Source: JAIOZK01 sp964468645
GTDB lineage: Bacteria; Bacteroidota; Bacteroidia; Bacteroidales; JAIOZK01
Direction of reading: 5' to 3'
Assembly (NCBI GenBank): GCA_964468645.1
Contig: CAYXUU010000011.1
Coordinates: 1 to 64,000 of the forward strand
Length of the DNA stretch: 64,000 nt
The notes under the pieces are model-generated. The model was given only the letters and a program-made list of their open reading frames with translations, did not search any database and was not told where the DNA came from. Shown one piece after another: positions 26,869-35,279 of the stretch. The position numbers and the translations under genes are program-made. Every line of letters starts with the position of its first letter. Position 1 is the first letter of the stretch.

Positions 26869-26876
26869 TATCTTTG
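26869..26876 (+). promoter_or_regulatory. Candidate -7 element for era
   Basis: TATCTTTG matches TAnnTTTG and ends 61 bases before the era ATG at 26938. It is back to back with the tRNA promoter on the other strand. Confidence 0.5.
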
Positions 26877-26892
26877 TATCCGAATCGGGGAG

Positions 26893-26925
26893 CAAAGATA
26901 TATTTTGTTTCTTTGCTGTGCAAAT
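26893..26925 (-). promoter_or_regulatory. Promoter of initiator tRNA
   Basis: On the minus strand TTTG (near 26921-26924), a ~20-base spacer and TATCTTTG (26893-26900) match the Bacteroidota TTTG-N19-21-TAnnTTTG promoter. It lies about 37 bases before the tRNA 5' end. Confidence 0.7.
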
Positions 26926-26937
26926 ATAATCAAAAAA

Positions 26938-27816
26938 ATGAAGCATAAGGCGGGTTTTGTGAATATTATCGGCAATCCTAATGTGGGGAAATCTACACTG
27001 ATGAATGCTCTGGTTGGAGAAAAATTATCAATCATCACCCCCAAGGCACAAACAACCCGTCACCGGATAATTGGTATAGTGAATGAAGAGAATTACCAGA
27101 TTATATTTTCAGATACACCCGGGGTAGTAACACCGCACTATAAGCTTCATGAAGCCATGATGAAGTCTGTTGATGCTGCTGTGGAAGATGCTGATGTGAT
27201 GTTGTTAATGACAGAAGTTGAAGAAGACTTCAGTAATCAGGCCATACTCGATAAAATCAGCGAGACTAAAATCCCACTGATGATCCTGATCAACAAAGTA
27301 GATCTATCGGACCAGCAGACTGTAAACACCAAAATGGAATACTGGAAAGCCAGGATGGAACATGCTGAAGTGATTCCCGTCTCGGCATTATTGGGATTTA
27401 ATATTGAAAAGGTGATGAAGGATATTATTGAAAAACTACCGGAGGCCCCCCCTTTTTATTCCAAAGATGAACTAACTGATAAACCGGTACGTTTTTTTAT
27501 TTCAGAGATCATCAGGGAAAAAGCGTTGAACCTCTATCATAAAGAAGTACCGTATTCGCTCGAAGTAAAAGTTGAGGAATTTAAGGCAGATGATAAGATA
27601 ATCCGTATAAAAGCATTTTTATTCGTTTCCAGGGAATCACAGAAACAGATCGTTATCGGACATCAGGGCAAAGCGATTAAAAAACTTGGAATAGAATCAA
27701 GAAAAGACATTGAGGAATTTGTCGGCAAGCAGGTTTATCTGGAACTCAGTGTTAAAGTAAATAAAGACTGGAGAAATAATCCTGCACAGCTAAAACGATT
27801 TGGTTACGAAAACTAA
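26938..27816 (+). CDS. era: GTPase Era
   Basis: This 292-residue GTPase binds 16S rRNA and helps mature the small ribosomal subunit. Starting at ATG 26938 it has G1 GNPNVGKSTL, the Thr-rich switch TPKAQTTRH, G3 DTPG, G4 NKVD and a C-terminal KH domain (QIVIGHQGKAIKKLG, KVNKDWRNN). The open frame upstream of 26938 passes through the tRNA on the other strand and is not coding. The der GTPase gene follows after eight bases, so era, der and the S4 gene are likely one operon of ribosome-assembly factors. Confidence 0.96.
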   Translation: MKHKAGFVNIIGNPNVGKSTLMNALVGEKLSIITPKAQTTRHRIIGIVNEENYQIIFSDTPGVVTPHYKLHEAMMKSVDAAVEDADVMLLMTEVEEDFSNQAILDKISETKIPLMILINKVDLSDQQTVNTKMEYWKARMEHAEVIPVSALLGFNIEKVMKDIIEKLPEAPPFYSKDELTDKPVRFFISEIIREKALNLYHKEVPYSLEVKVEEFKADDKIIRIKAFLFVSRESQKQIVIGHQGKAIKKLGIESRKDIEEFVGKQVYLELSVKVNKDWRNNPAQLKRFGYEN

Positions 27817-27824
27817 AAAATTTA

Positions 27825-29132
27825 ATGGGTAATATTCTAGCAATTGTCGGACGCCCCAATGTGGGTAAATCAACCTTATTCAACAGGCTTACCGAAAGCA
27901 GGCAGGCCATCGTTGAGGAAACCAGCGGTGTAACCCGCGACAGGCATTACGGGAGGAGCCACTGGAATGGAATTGAATTTTCTGTTATCGATACCGGAGG
28001 GTTTATTATTGGATCCGATGATATTTTCGAACAGGAAATAAGAAAACAGGTTGAAGTAGCCATTGAAGAGGCTGATGCAATATTATTTGTGGTTGATAGT
28101 ATAGAAGGCCTTCATGCTCTTGATGAAGATGTTGCAAACCTTTTAAGAAGGTCGAAGAAGAAAGTGTTTCTTGCAGCAAATAAAGCTGACAATCATAAAT
28201 TGATGAATGATGCCCAGGAGTTTTACGCTCTTGGACTTGATACCGTTTACCCTGTTTCGGCAATTAATGGCAGTGGAACAGGGGAACTACTCGATGATAT
28301 CGTTAAAGTTTTTCAGGAAAGCGAAACTGATGAAACCATCGATTTGCCAAAATTCGCAGTGATCGGAAGGCCCAATGTTGGCAAATCCTCTCTCATTAAT
28401 ACTTTGATTGGTGAGGAAAGAAATATTGTTACCCCAATTGCAGGAACCACAAGGGATTCTGTATTTACCCATTACAAACAATTCGGACTGGAATTTGTAC
28501 TGGTTGATACTGCCGGGCTGAGGAAGAAAACCAGGGTAACTCAAAATATTGAATTCTATTCGGTACTCCGTTCAATCAGGGTGATTGAAAAAAGTGATGT
28601 TTGTCTTCTGATGATTGACGCCATGCAAAATTTCGAAGCTCAGGATCAAAATATCTTTCACCTCGTAGAGAAAAATAATAAAGGCGTTGTAATACTTGTT
28701 AATAAATGGGACCTTGTTGATAAAGGATCCAATACACATCTTGAATTTGAACATCACATCAGGGAAAAGATCGCCCCTTTCAGGGATGTTCCGATTATTT
28801 TTACTTCTGTAACAACAAAACAAAGGATACTTAAAGCACTTGAAACAGCTATTGAAGTTTACCATAACAGGAAAAGGAAGATCTCGACTTCAAAACTCAA
28901 TGAAACCCTGTTGCCAATAATTCAAAACAATCCCCCTCCAATGGGTTCACGTGAAAAACCTATCAGAATAAAATACGCAACACAACTTCCAACAGAATAT
29001 CCCGCTTTTGCTTTCTTCTGCAACCACCCGAAAGAGGTAAAAGAGCATTACGGAAGATTTCTTGAAAACAAATTAAGAAAAATCTTCGATTACAATGGCG
29101 TACCGATAAAAATATACTTCAGGAAGAAATAA
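27825..29132 (+). CDS. der: Ribosome assembly GTPase Der (EngA)
   Basis: This 435-residue protein has two tandem GTPase domains and a C-terminal KH-like domain, the architecture unique to Der, which is needed for large-subunit assembly. The first domain shows GRPNVGKSTLFNRL and DTGGF; the second shows GRPNVGKSSLINTL, DTAGLRKK and NKWD. The C-terminal ~100 residues include NPPPMGSREKPIRIKYATQ. It lies eight bases after era and is followed after two bases by the S4-domain gene. Confidence 0.97.
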   Translation: MGNILAIVGRPNVGKSTLFNRLTESRQAIVEETSGVTRDRHYGRSHWNGIEFSVIDTGGFIIGSDDIFEQEIRKQVEVAIEEADAILFVVDSIEGLHALDEDVANLLRRSKKKVFLAANKADNHKLMNDAQEFYALGLDTVYPVSAINGSGTGELLDDIVKVFQESETDETIDLPKFAVIGRPNVGKSSLINTLIGEERNIVTPIAGTTRDSVFTHYKQFGLEFVLVDTAGLRKKTRVTQNIEFYSVLRSIRVIEKSDVCLLMIDAMQNFEAQDQNIFHLVEKNNKGVVILVNKWDLVDKGSNTHLEFEHHIREKIAPFRDVPIIFTSVTTKQRILKALETAIEVYHNRKRKISTSKLNETLLPIIQNNPPPMGSREKPIRIKYATQLPTEYPAFAFFCNHPKEVKEHYGRFLENKLRKIFDYNGVPIKIYFRKK

Positions 29133-29134
29133 GC

Positions 29135-29512
29135 ATGGATCAATGCAGGATAGATAAATGGCTGTGGAGTGTCAGGATCTTTAAAACAAGAAGTAAGGCA
29201 ACTGAAGCATGTAAGAAGGGAAAAGTGAAGGTCAATGAAAAGGAGGTTAAACCTTCACGGACAATAAATGCCGGGGATATCATTGAAGTTGATCTTAAGA
29301 TTTTAACAAAAACCGTTAAAGTTACAGAATTGCTGAACAACAGGATTTCAGCAAAACTGGTTCCACAATATCTTGAGGACCTGACCCCACAGAAGGAATA
29401 TGACAGGCCTAAACTAATGAAAGAAATAAACTTCGAATACTGGGACAGGGGATCAGGAAGGCCAACCAAGAAACAAAGAAGATTAATCGATCACTTAAAA
29501 AAGAAAAATTAA
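29135..29512 (+). CDS. S4 RNA-binding protein (Hsp15/HslR-like)
   Basis: This 125-residue basic protein has an S4 domain over residues 1-60 (CRIDKWLWSVRIFKTRSKATEAC, then GKVKVNEKEVKPSRTI). The lysine/arginine-rich C-terminal tail ends GSGRPTKKQRRLIDHLKKK. Hsp15-type proteins bind 50S subunits carrying stalled nascent chains. It lies directly after der with two bases between, fitting an operon of ribosome-associated factors. Confidence 0.88.
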   Translation: MDQCRIDKWLWSVRIFKTRSKATEACKKGKVKVNEKEVKPSRTINAGDIIEVDLKILTKTVKVTELLNNRISAKLVPQYLEDLTPQKEYDRPKLMKEINFEYWDRGSGRPTKKQRRLIDHLKKKN

Positions 29513-29513
29513 G

Positions 29514-30548
29514 ATGCCCAGAACCTATTTAATAATATCACTGTTATTGGTTATTATAGTAGCAGTTTCCTGTAAAGACCGTAAGACTGCTTTGCACGAT
29601 CATTACACAATAGCATTTTATAATCTTGAGAATCTCTTCGATACCATTAATGATCCAACAATTGATGATGAAGAATTTTTACCCGAAAGTGAATTACAAT
29701 GGAATACCGAAAAATATGAGTTGAAGCTTGATCATATGGCAAAGGTTATTGCTTCGATCGACCCTGCGGACTACATTGATATTATTGGATTATGTGAAGT
29801 TGAGAACCTGAATGTTCTTCATGATCTGGTAAATTCCAGGCCCTTAAAAAAAGGAAGCTATGTGATCATCCATAAAGACAGCCCCGATGAACGCGGCATT
29901 GATAATGCACTTATTTATCGTAAAGGCAGATATATGCCTTTGGAAAATCAATGGATTGCTGTAATGTTTCCTTTTGATATGAGCAGGAAAACAAGGGATG
30001 TTTTGTATTCTAAAGGTTTGATAGATGAGGATACCGTTCATCTCTTTGTCAACCACTGGCCCTCACGATGGGGCGGACAGGAGAAAACCATTCCACACAG
30101 GAAACATGTGGCTTCCATGCTCAAGAAGATTACCGATTCATTATTTAAGGTTTCACCCGAAGTAAATATCATTATCATGGGTGACTTAAATGATAATCCC
30201 GATGATGAAAGTGTCGTTGATGTATTACATGCAACAATTCCTGATAAAGATATCTCCGATAACAAACTGTATAATTTATCTTATCATGGCTATAAAAACG
30301 GGAAAGGAACCCTTTACTGGAAATCATGGGATATGTTTGACCAGTTTATTGTCTCTTCATCTTTACTAGATATATCAAATGATCTCAACCTGGAATCAGA
30401 TGAAATGAACATTTTTAAACCTGATTGGATATTGTTTAAACCCGAGCAGGGAAATCCTCGTCCAAACAGAACAAAAGGAAGTAGATATTATGGGGGTTAT
30501 TCAGACCATTTGCCTGTGTATGTCAGGATAAGATCAATCAAAAAATGA
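29514..30548 (+). CDS. EEP-family (endonuclease/exonuclease/phosphatase) lipoprotein
   Basis: This 344-residue exported protein starts with a lipoprotein signal (VAVSCK, Cys ~21). The EEP/DNase I-like fold is shown by YNLENLFDTI (Asn), LCEVENLNVL (Glu), FVNHWPSRWGGQ (His), MGDLNDNPDD (Asp/Asn) and the terminal GGYSDHLPVYVRI (Asp-His). All catalytic positions appear present. It is clearly paralogous to the gene at 37941-38987, sharing motif order and most of the sequence between motifs. Function could be extracellular nuclease or phosphodiesterase. It starts one base after the S4 gene's stop and may be co-transcribed with the era operon. Confidence 0.88.
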   Translation: MPRTYLIISLLLVIIVAVSCKDRKTALHDHYTIAFYNLENLFDTINDPTIDDEEFLPESELQWNTEKYELKLDHMAKVIASIDPADYIDIIGLCEVENLNVLHDLVNSRPLKKGSYVIIHKDSPDERGIDNALIYRKGRYMPLENQWIAVMFPFDMSRKTRDVLYSKGLIDEDTVHLFVNHWPSRWGGQEKTIPHRKHVASMLKKITDSLFKVSPEVNIIIMGDLNDNPDDESVVDVLHATIPDKDISDNKLYNLSYHGYKNGKGTLYWKSWDMFDQFIVSSSLLDISNDLNLESDEMNIFKPDWILFKPEQGNPRPNRTKGSRYYGGYSDHLPVYVRIRSIKK

Positions 30549-30571
30549 AATAAGTAAATTCCAAGAACCCC

Positions 30572-31000
30572 TTACTCCCCATTATAATCAATTTCCTTAT
30601 CCAGCTTTCCATTTTCATCCCAGAATTGCCACAAACCGGTTCGCTCGCCTTTATTGTAGGAACCGTGCATGTATTTCTGTCCATTCTTGTGCCAGGTGGT
30701 GCCAGCGCCATCGCGCTCACCCATATAGAAATAGCCTTCACTCCATTTATTTCCATTCTCGTAATAATAAATCCATTGACCATGTTTTTCGCCTTCAGAG
30801 AACGCTCCTTCATACCTGATCTGGTTTGAAGGATAATAGGTAATCTCCCTGATCATTTCTTTATGCCCATTTTCTCCCCTGTAAAACTTTACAAGCTTGG
30901 GATTTCCGTCTTCGTACGTCTCAACAATTACCTTCTCGATCTTTCCTGAGCAGGTAAACAATAAAATACTCGAAATTATACTGACAAAAAATATTTTCAT
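30572..31000 (-). CDS. YwqK/MORN-repeat lipoprotein
   Basis: From ATG 31000 the 142-residue product has a lipoprotein signal (LLFTCSG, Cys ~17). About five MORN-like repeats of the YwqK type follow (YYENGNKWSEGYF, WHKNGQKYMHGSY, FWDENGKLDKEID). Such proteins are often annotated as toxin-antitoxin YwqK antitoxins, but in Bacteroidota they are usually surface lipoproteins of unknown role, so I do not claim an antitoxin function. It is 10 bases downstream of the dihydroorotase gene and shares its direction. Confidence 0.8.
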   Translation of the reverse strand: MKIFFVSIISSILLFTCSGKIEKVIVETYEDGNPKLVKFYRGENGHKEMIREITYYPSNQIRYEGAFSEGEKHGQWIYYYENGNKWSEGYFYMGERDGAGTTWHKNGQKYMHGSYNKGERTGLWQFWDENGKLDKEIDYNGE

Positions 31001-31010
31001 TTCTGTAAAC

Positions 31011-32366
31011 TTACGACCTGTTAAACAATAATCTTTCACCTCTCACCTTATCATCAAAAATCCCATGATGCCATGCAAGATTTCCATTGACAAAAGTATG
31101 CGTTATTTTCGATCTGAATGTTTGTCCTTCAAAGGGAGACCATGCACATTTATAAAAGATATTCATTTGATTAGCTTCCCAGCTGTTATCCTGATCAATT
31201 AAAACAATATCAGCTTTGTATCCTTCTCTGATAAATCCCCTGTCCCTTACCTGAAATAGTTTTGCGGGAGCATGACACATTTTTTCCACTATCTTCTCCA
31301 GGGATATCTTTCCCTTATGGTAGAATTCAAGCATTACCGGTAATGAATGCTGAACAAGTGGTCCGCCCGAAGGTACTTTAAAATAAGTATTGGATTTTTC
31401 TTCTCTGGTATGAGGGGCATGATCGGTTGCAACTACATCAATTTTATCTGACAATAAAGCCTCAAACAACGATTCTTTATCATGCAATGTTTTAATTGCC
31501 GGGTTCCATTTGATCCTTGTACCCAGTTTATCATAATCCCTTTCATCGAACCAGAGATGATGCACACAAACCTCTGCTGTGATCTTCTTTTCTTCGAGTG
31601 GGATCGTATTATCAAACAGCTCCATTTCACGAGCGGTTGAAAGATGCAGTATATGAAGTCTTGTGTTGTATTTGCCTGCAAGCTCTGCAGCAAAGGATGA
31701 AGATCTGTAGCAGGCCTCTTCACTTCTGATATGGGAATGAAAACGGATAGGAACATCCTCACCATATTTTTTCCTGTATGCTTCACTGTTTTTTCTGATA
31801 ATCTGCTCATCTTCACAATGAACGGCAACAAGCAATGGTGATTGCGCAAAGATTTCCTTGAGTGAATCGGGATTGTCAACAAGCATATTTCCCGTAGATG
31901 CACCCAAAAAGACTTTCACACCACACACCCTTTCAGGATCTGTTTTCAGGATCTCATCAATGTTGGTATTGGAGGCACCCATATAAAATGAATAGTTGGC
32001 CATAGACCGTTCAGCACCCAGATCATATTTCGCCTGTAACAATTCCTGGGTCAGGGTCTGCGGAGAGGTATTAGGCATTTCCATAAATGAGGTAATTCCT
32101 CCTGCAACCGCTGCCCTGCTTTCGGTATAAATATCCCCCTTATCTGTTAAACCGGGTTCCCTGAAATGAACCTGGTCATCAATAACTCCCGGGATCAATA
32201 GTTTATTTTCTGCATCAATTACTTCATAATCCTTATCGGAAAAGGCGACGTTCATTGAAGTGTTGATCACTTTTTCTATAATTCCATCCTTGATCCACAC
32301 CTCACCGGTAAAGGTATTTCCTTCATTTACAATTTTCGCGTTGATTATTCTGTAGTTTTTCTTCAT
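31011..32366 (-). CDS. pyrC: Dihydroorotase (class I-like)
   Basis: This 451-residue amidohydrolase converts carbamoyl aspartate to dihydroorotate in pyrimidine synthesis. It shows the carboxylated lysine site GVKVFLGASTGNM, the metal-binding HCEDE and HILHLSTAREME histidines, and the catalytic ATDHAPHTREEK aspartate. The N-terminal metal motif reads IDDQVHFREPG, so the first His of the usual HxH is Gln; I recall this form in other Bacteroidota dihydroorotases. The start at ATG 32366 is chosen over one three codons earlier. Confidence 0.9.
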   Translation of the reverse strand: MKKNYRIINAKIVNEGNTFTGEVWIKDGIIEKVINTSMNVAFSDKDYEVIDAENKLLIPGVIDDQVHFREPGLTDKGDIYTESRAAVAGGITSFMEMPNTSPQTLTQELLQAKYDLGAERSMANYSFYMGASNTNIDEILKTDPERVCGVKVFLGASTGNMLVDNPDSLKEIFAQSPLLVAVHCEDEQIIRKNSEAYRKKYGEDVPIRFHSHIRSEEACYRSSSFAAELAGKYNTRLHILHLSTAREMELFDNTIPLEEKKITAEVCVHHLWFDERDYDKLGTRIKWNPAIKTLHDKESLFEALLSDKIDVVATDHAPHTREEKSNTYFKVPSGGPLVQHSLPVMLEFYHKGKISLEKIVEKMCHAPAKLFQVRDRGFIREGYKADIVLIDQDNSWEANQMNIFYKCAWSPFEGQTFRSKITHTFVNGNLAWHHGIFDDKVRGERLLFNRS

Positions 32367-32625
32367 GATATTCAAACAACAAAAGGTACAGGGATGTCCT
32401 ATACCTTATAAAATTAGTTAAATTTTCTAAATGTCAATGAATAAATAATAAATCCCAAAACTCAAATAAATAACAAATCCCATTTACCAGATTTTGAAAC
32501 ACATTCTGCTAAGAGCATGTTTTGGTCATTGGAATTTATGTTTTAGAATTTATTTGTTTCTTGGTATTTGATATCAGGTGCTTTGAGAGAAGTCTCCCCT
32601 AATCTTTAGTTTGATATCGATTGAC
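32367..32625. other. Intergenic gap, nothing recognised
   Basis: This AT-rich gap lies between the dihydroorotase and dolichol-phosphate-mannose synthase-like genes. I see no gene, repeat or clear terminator in it. Confidence 0.5.
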
Positions 32626-33363
32626 CTATACTACGGGCTTGATTTTATTAAACATACTTCTGCATCTCAGGCTGATGACACCAAAGATCGCTTCCTTAAA
32701 AATGGTTTTATTCATCTTTGATTCACCAAGAGTTCGATCAGTAAATATGATGGGCACTTCTACGATTTTAAACCCAAGCTTCCAGGCCGTGAATTTCATT
32801 TCTATCTGGAATGCATAACCGGTAAATTTAATACGGTCCAGGTCAATGGTTTCAAGCACTTTCCGCGTATAGCACTTAAATCCCGCAGTGGTATCTTTTA
32901 CTTTCATCCCGGTAATAAACCTTACATAGGAAGATGCATAATATGACATTAACACCCTTCCCATTGGCCAGTTAACGACATTGACCCCGGTAATATATCT
33001 CGAGCCTATGGCCAGATCAGCGCCTTTATCATGACAGGCATGATATAATCTTACAAGATCTTCAGGATTGTGAGAGAAATCAGCATCCATCTCGAAGATA
33101 TACTGATAATTATTCTTTAGAGCCCATTTAAAACCATGAATGTATGCTGTCCCGAGACCAAGTTTACCTTTGCGTTCCTCAATAAACAACCGATCCTTGA
33201 ATTCCTTTATCAAACCTTTGACAATATCGGCAGTGCCATCAGGCGAGTTGTCTTCAACGATCAGGATATTGAAATCCTTCTCAAGTGAGAATACCTTTTT
33301 TATGATATTTTCAATATTCTCTTTTTCGTTGTAGGTTGGGATGATTACTAAACTATCTGACAC
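32626..33363 (-). CDS. Polyprenol-phosphate mannosyltransferase-like GT2 (DPM1-like)
   Basis: This 245-residue GT2 enzyme has the order of motifs seen in dolichol/polyprenol-phosphate mannose synthases: VIIPTYNEKENI, the nucleotide-binding VEDNSPDGTADIV, the metal site FEMDADFSHNPEDL, AIGSRYITG, and KVKDTTAGFKCYTRKVL. It should transfer a hexose from a nucleotide sugar to a membrane polyprenyl phosphate at the inner leaflet. There is no C-terminal membrane domain, so it is the short form. Confidence 0.9.
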   Translation of the reverse strand: MSDSLVIIPTYNEKENIENIIKKVFSLEKDFNILIVEDNSPDGTADIVKGLIKEFKDRLFIEERKGKLGLGTAYIHGFKWALKNNYQYIFEMDADFSHNPEDLVRLYHACHDKGADLAIGSRYITGVNVVNWPMGRVLMSYYASSYVRFITGMKVKDTTAGFKCYTRKVLETIDLDRIKFTGYAFQIEMKFTAWKLGFKIVEVPIIFTDRTLGESKMNKTIFKEAIFGVISLRCRSMFNKIKPVV

Positions 33364-33478
33364 AATATCGTGGTTTAAAACAGGCGAATTTAAATTATTG
33401 AATCCTAAGAAAAAAATATTTTAATAAAAATTAACGAAAATTTAGTCCAGTAATTATCCGAATTACTTTGATCATTAA

Positions 33479-35254
33479 CTATTCTTCATACAATTTAACG
33501 TTATCAATCCTGTATGAAGTTGTCTCATCCGGATCACTGCCAGTATATTTAAAGCCAATATAGGCAGATCCTGAATACCCGCTCAGGTCAATTTGCCCGG
33601 AAGGTATCCACTCATGATCAGGATCATCCTGGTCTGCAATAACAGCATCTAAATCAACCCAGGTAGCATCATCAATATTCACACCATCAAAATCGGTTGA
33701 GATTATAACCTCCAGCCCATCATGGAGCCAGTAAGCCTGGGCACTTTCAAATTCGAAGCGTGGATTTGTCATGGCATCAAGGTCAATTTCAGGGGTAATC
33801 AACCAGCAAACATTCTGCTCGCCACTGTTGTATGAAGTTGCCTGCGCATACAAATTAGCATCATATTCCTTACCCTGCCACATCCGGTTTCCGGTAGTCA
33901 TAGCATTCAGCCAGCCTTCAATATAAATATCCTCATAATTTTGTTGACCTTCAAAATCTTCATCGATGGATGTTACACCCCCGGTACCTCCACCTGAAGA
34001 AGCTACGACGATATCATCCAATCTGAAGCTTGTTGATTCAGTTTCACTTCCAAAGTATTTAAATCCGATGTAGCAGTAATCAGGAAATGCCGAAAGGTCA
34101 ATCTCCCCTGATTCTATCCATTCATGGTCGGGATCATTCTCATTTGCTATTCTAGCATTCAATTCAACCCAGGTAGCTGTTTCAATGTTTTCGCCATCAA
34201 AATCTGTAGATGCCCACACTGTCAATCCGTTGTCAGATTGATGCTCCCAGTATGCTTTTGCGCTGAGGAAAGATAATTTATTGTCATTATCTGTTTTTAC
34301 CGGAGGTGTAATAAGCCATGTTACCATTTCGGAGAGGCCGGAATTATACCCGGTTGCCTGGGCATATTTTTCAGTATTATATTCCTTACCCTGCCACCTG
34401 CGGTCCCCCGTAATCATTGCATTCACCCAGCCTTCGATATTGATGTCTTCATAATTTACTGCATCATCAAAATATTCATGGATCTCATCTACCGGAGTTA
34501 CACCACCACCTCCATTGCATCTCTCACCATTTAGATCAACCTCTGTTACTGTTCTTATATATAACTGCCAATCGTCGTTGTATCTTCCTACACAGGCAAT
34601 CAATGACCCTTTTCCTTCGGGTAATAAATCTTCAGCAAAATTTGCATAGCTGCTTGTTCGTACAATCAATGTATTAAAATCACAATCCTCGAGTATCCTG
34701 TTTGTCGATTCGTCGGTTTTGGCATATGTTTTCCCAAGTTCGTACTCTGCAAACTGAACATCGTTCAACTTAATTAAATGTGACTCATAATTTCCGGTGA
34801 GGATTTCAGGAATTGTCACTGTCTCAGGTTCAATATATTGTCGGTTGGCAATTATGATAATATTGGAATCATTGTGAACATTGTCAATCTGCAGCAATCC
34901 ACTATATTCCGATAGTATGCAATTCTTCAAATAAACCCTGATTGAATCACCGATGGAAAGGCCACCGGGTTCATTCAGATGCAAATTAATTGCTCCCGTG
35001 CCGTCCTGGATGTAGGCATTCCTGTATATGTTGCCTGATCTGTCATCCATGGTTACCGTAGCATAAACAGAATTATCTGTGGTAAAAACGGTATCTTCTA
35101 CCTGATTATAGATCTGGATAAGGTCTGCAATTGTCAATACATTACCTATCGGGATACTGCTTATCGGTGGTCGATCAAAATCTTCTTTAACACAATTGGT
35201 GAATAGAAAACTTAAGAGTATTGAAAAAGACAAAAATTTGATAACTGTTTTCAT
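33479..35254 (-). CDS. DUF5689 lipoprotein with two choice-of-anchor J domains
   Basis: This 591-residue surface lipoprotein candidate has a lipobox (LFTNCV, Cys ~21). A DUF5689 domain follows (about residues 38-245, with an OB-fold-like beta pattern), then two similar ~170-residue domains resembling choice-of-anchor J/MAM-like modules (about 258-420 and 425-590). The repeats share NYEDI-IEGW-NAM-TG-R-WQGKEY, W-TPP-style strands, STDFDG-NI--ATWV-L and AYIGFKY-GS. The C-terminus is the second repeat, with no T9SS tail. It lies directly downstream of the TonB receptor gene (26 bases), so the pair may act as receptor and surface ligand-binding partner. Confidence 0.82.
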   Translation of the reverse strand: MKTVIKFLSFSILLSFLFTNCVKEDFDRPPISSIPIGNVLTIADLIQIYNQVEDTVFTTDNSVYATVTMDDRSGNIYRNAYIQDGTGAINLHLNEPGGLSIGDSIRVYLKNCILSEYSGLLQIDNVHNDSNIIIIANRQYIEPETVTIPEILTGNYESHLIKLNDVQFAEYELGKTYAKTDESTNRILEDCDFNTLIVRTSSYANFAEDLLPEGKGSLIACVGRYNDDWQLYIRTVTEVDLNGERCNGGGGVTPVDEIHEYFDDAVNYEDINIEGWVNAMITGDRRWQGKEYNTEKYAQATGYNSGLSEMVTWLITPPVKTDNDNKLSFLSAKAYWEHQSDNGLTVWASTDFDGENIETATWVELNARIANENDPDHEWIESGEIDLSAFPDYCYIGFKYFGSETESTSFRLDDIVVASSGGGTGGVTSIDEDFEGQQNYEDIYIEGWLNAMTTGNRMWQGKEYDANLYAQATSYNSGEQNVCWLITPEIDLDAMTNPRFEFESAQAYWLHDGLEVIISTDFDGVNIDDATWVDLDAVIADQDDPDHEWIPSGQIDLSGYSGSAYIGFKYTGSDPDETTSYRIDNVKLYEE

Positions 35255-35279
35255 ATTATAACATTTACTTTTTTTACAA

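Noticed and set aside
30572..31000. Calling the YwqK-type protein an antitoxin
   Set aside because: It has a lipoprotein signal and MORN-like repeats with no adjacent toxin, so the automatic antitoxin label is not supported.
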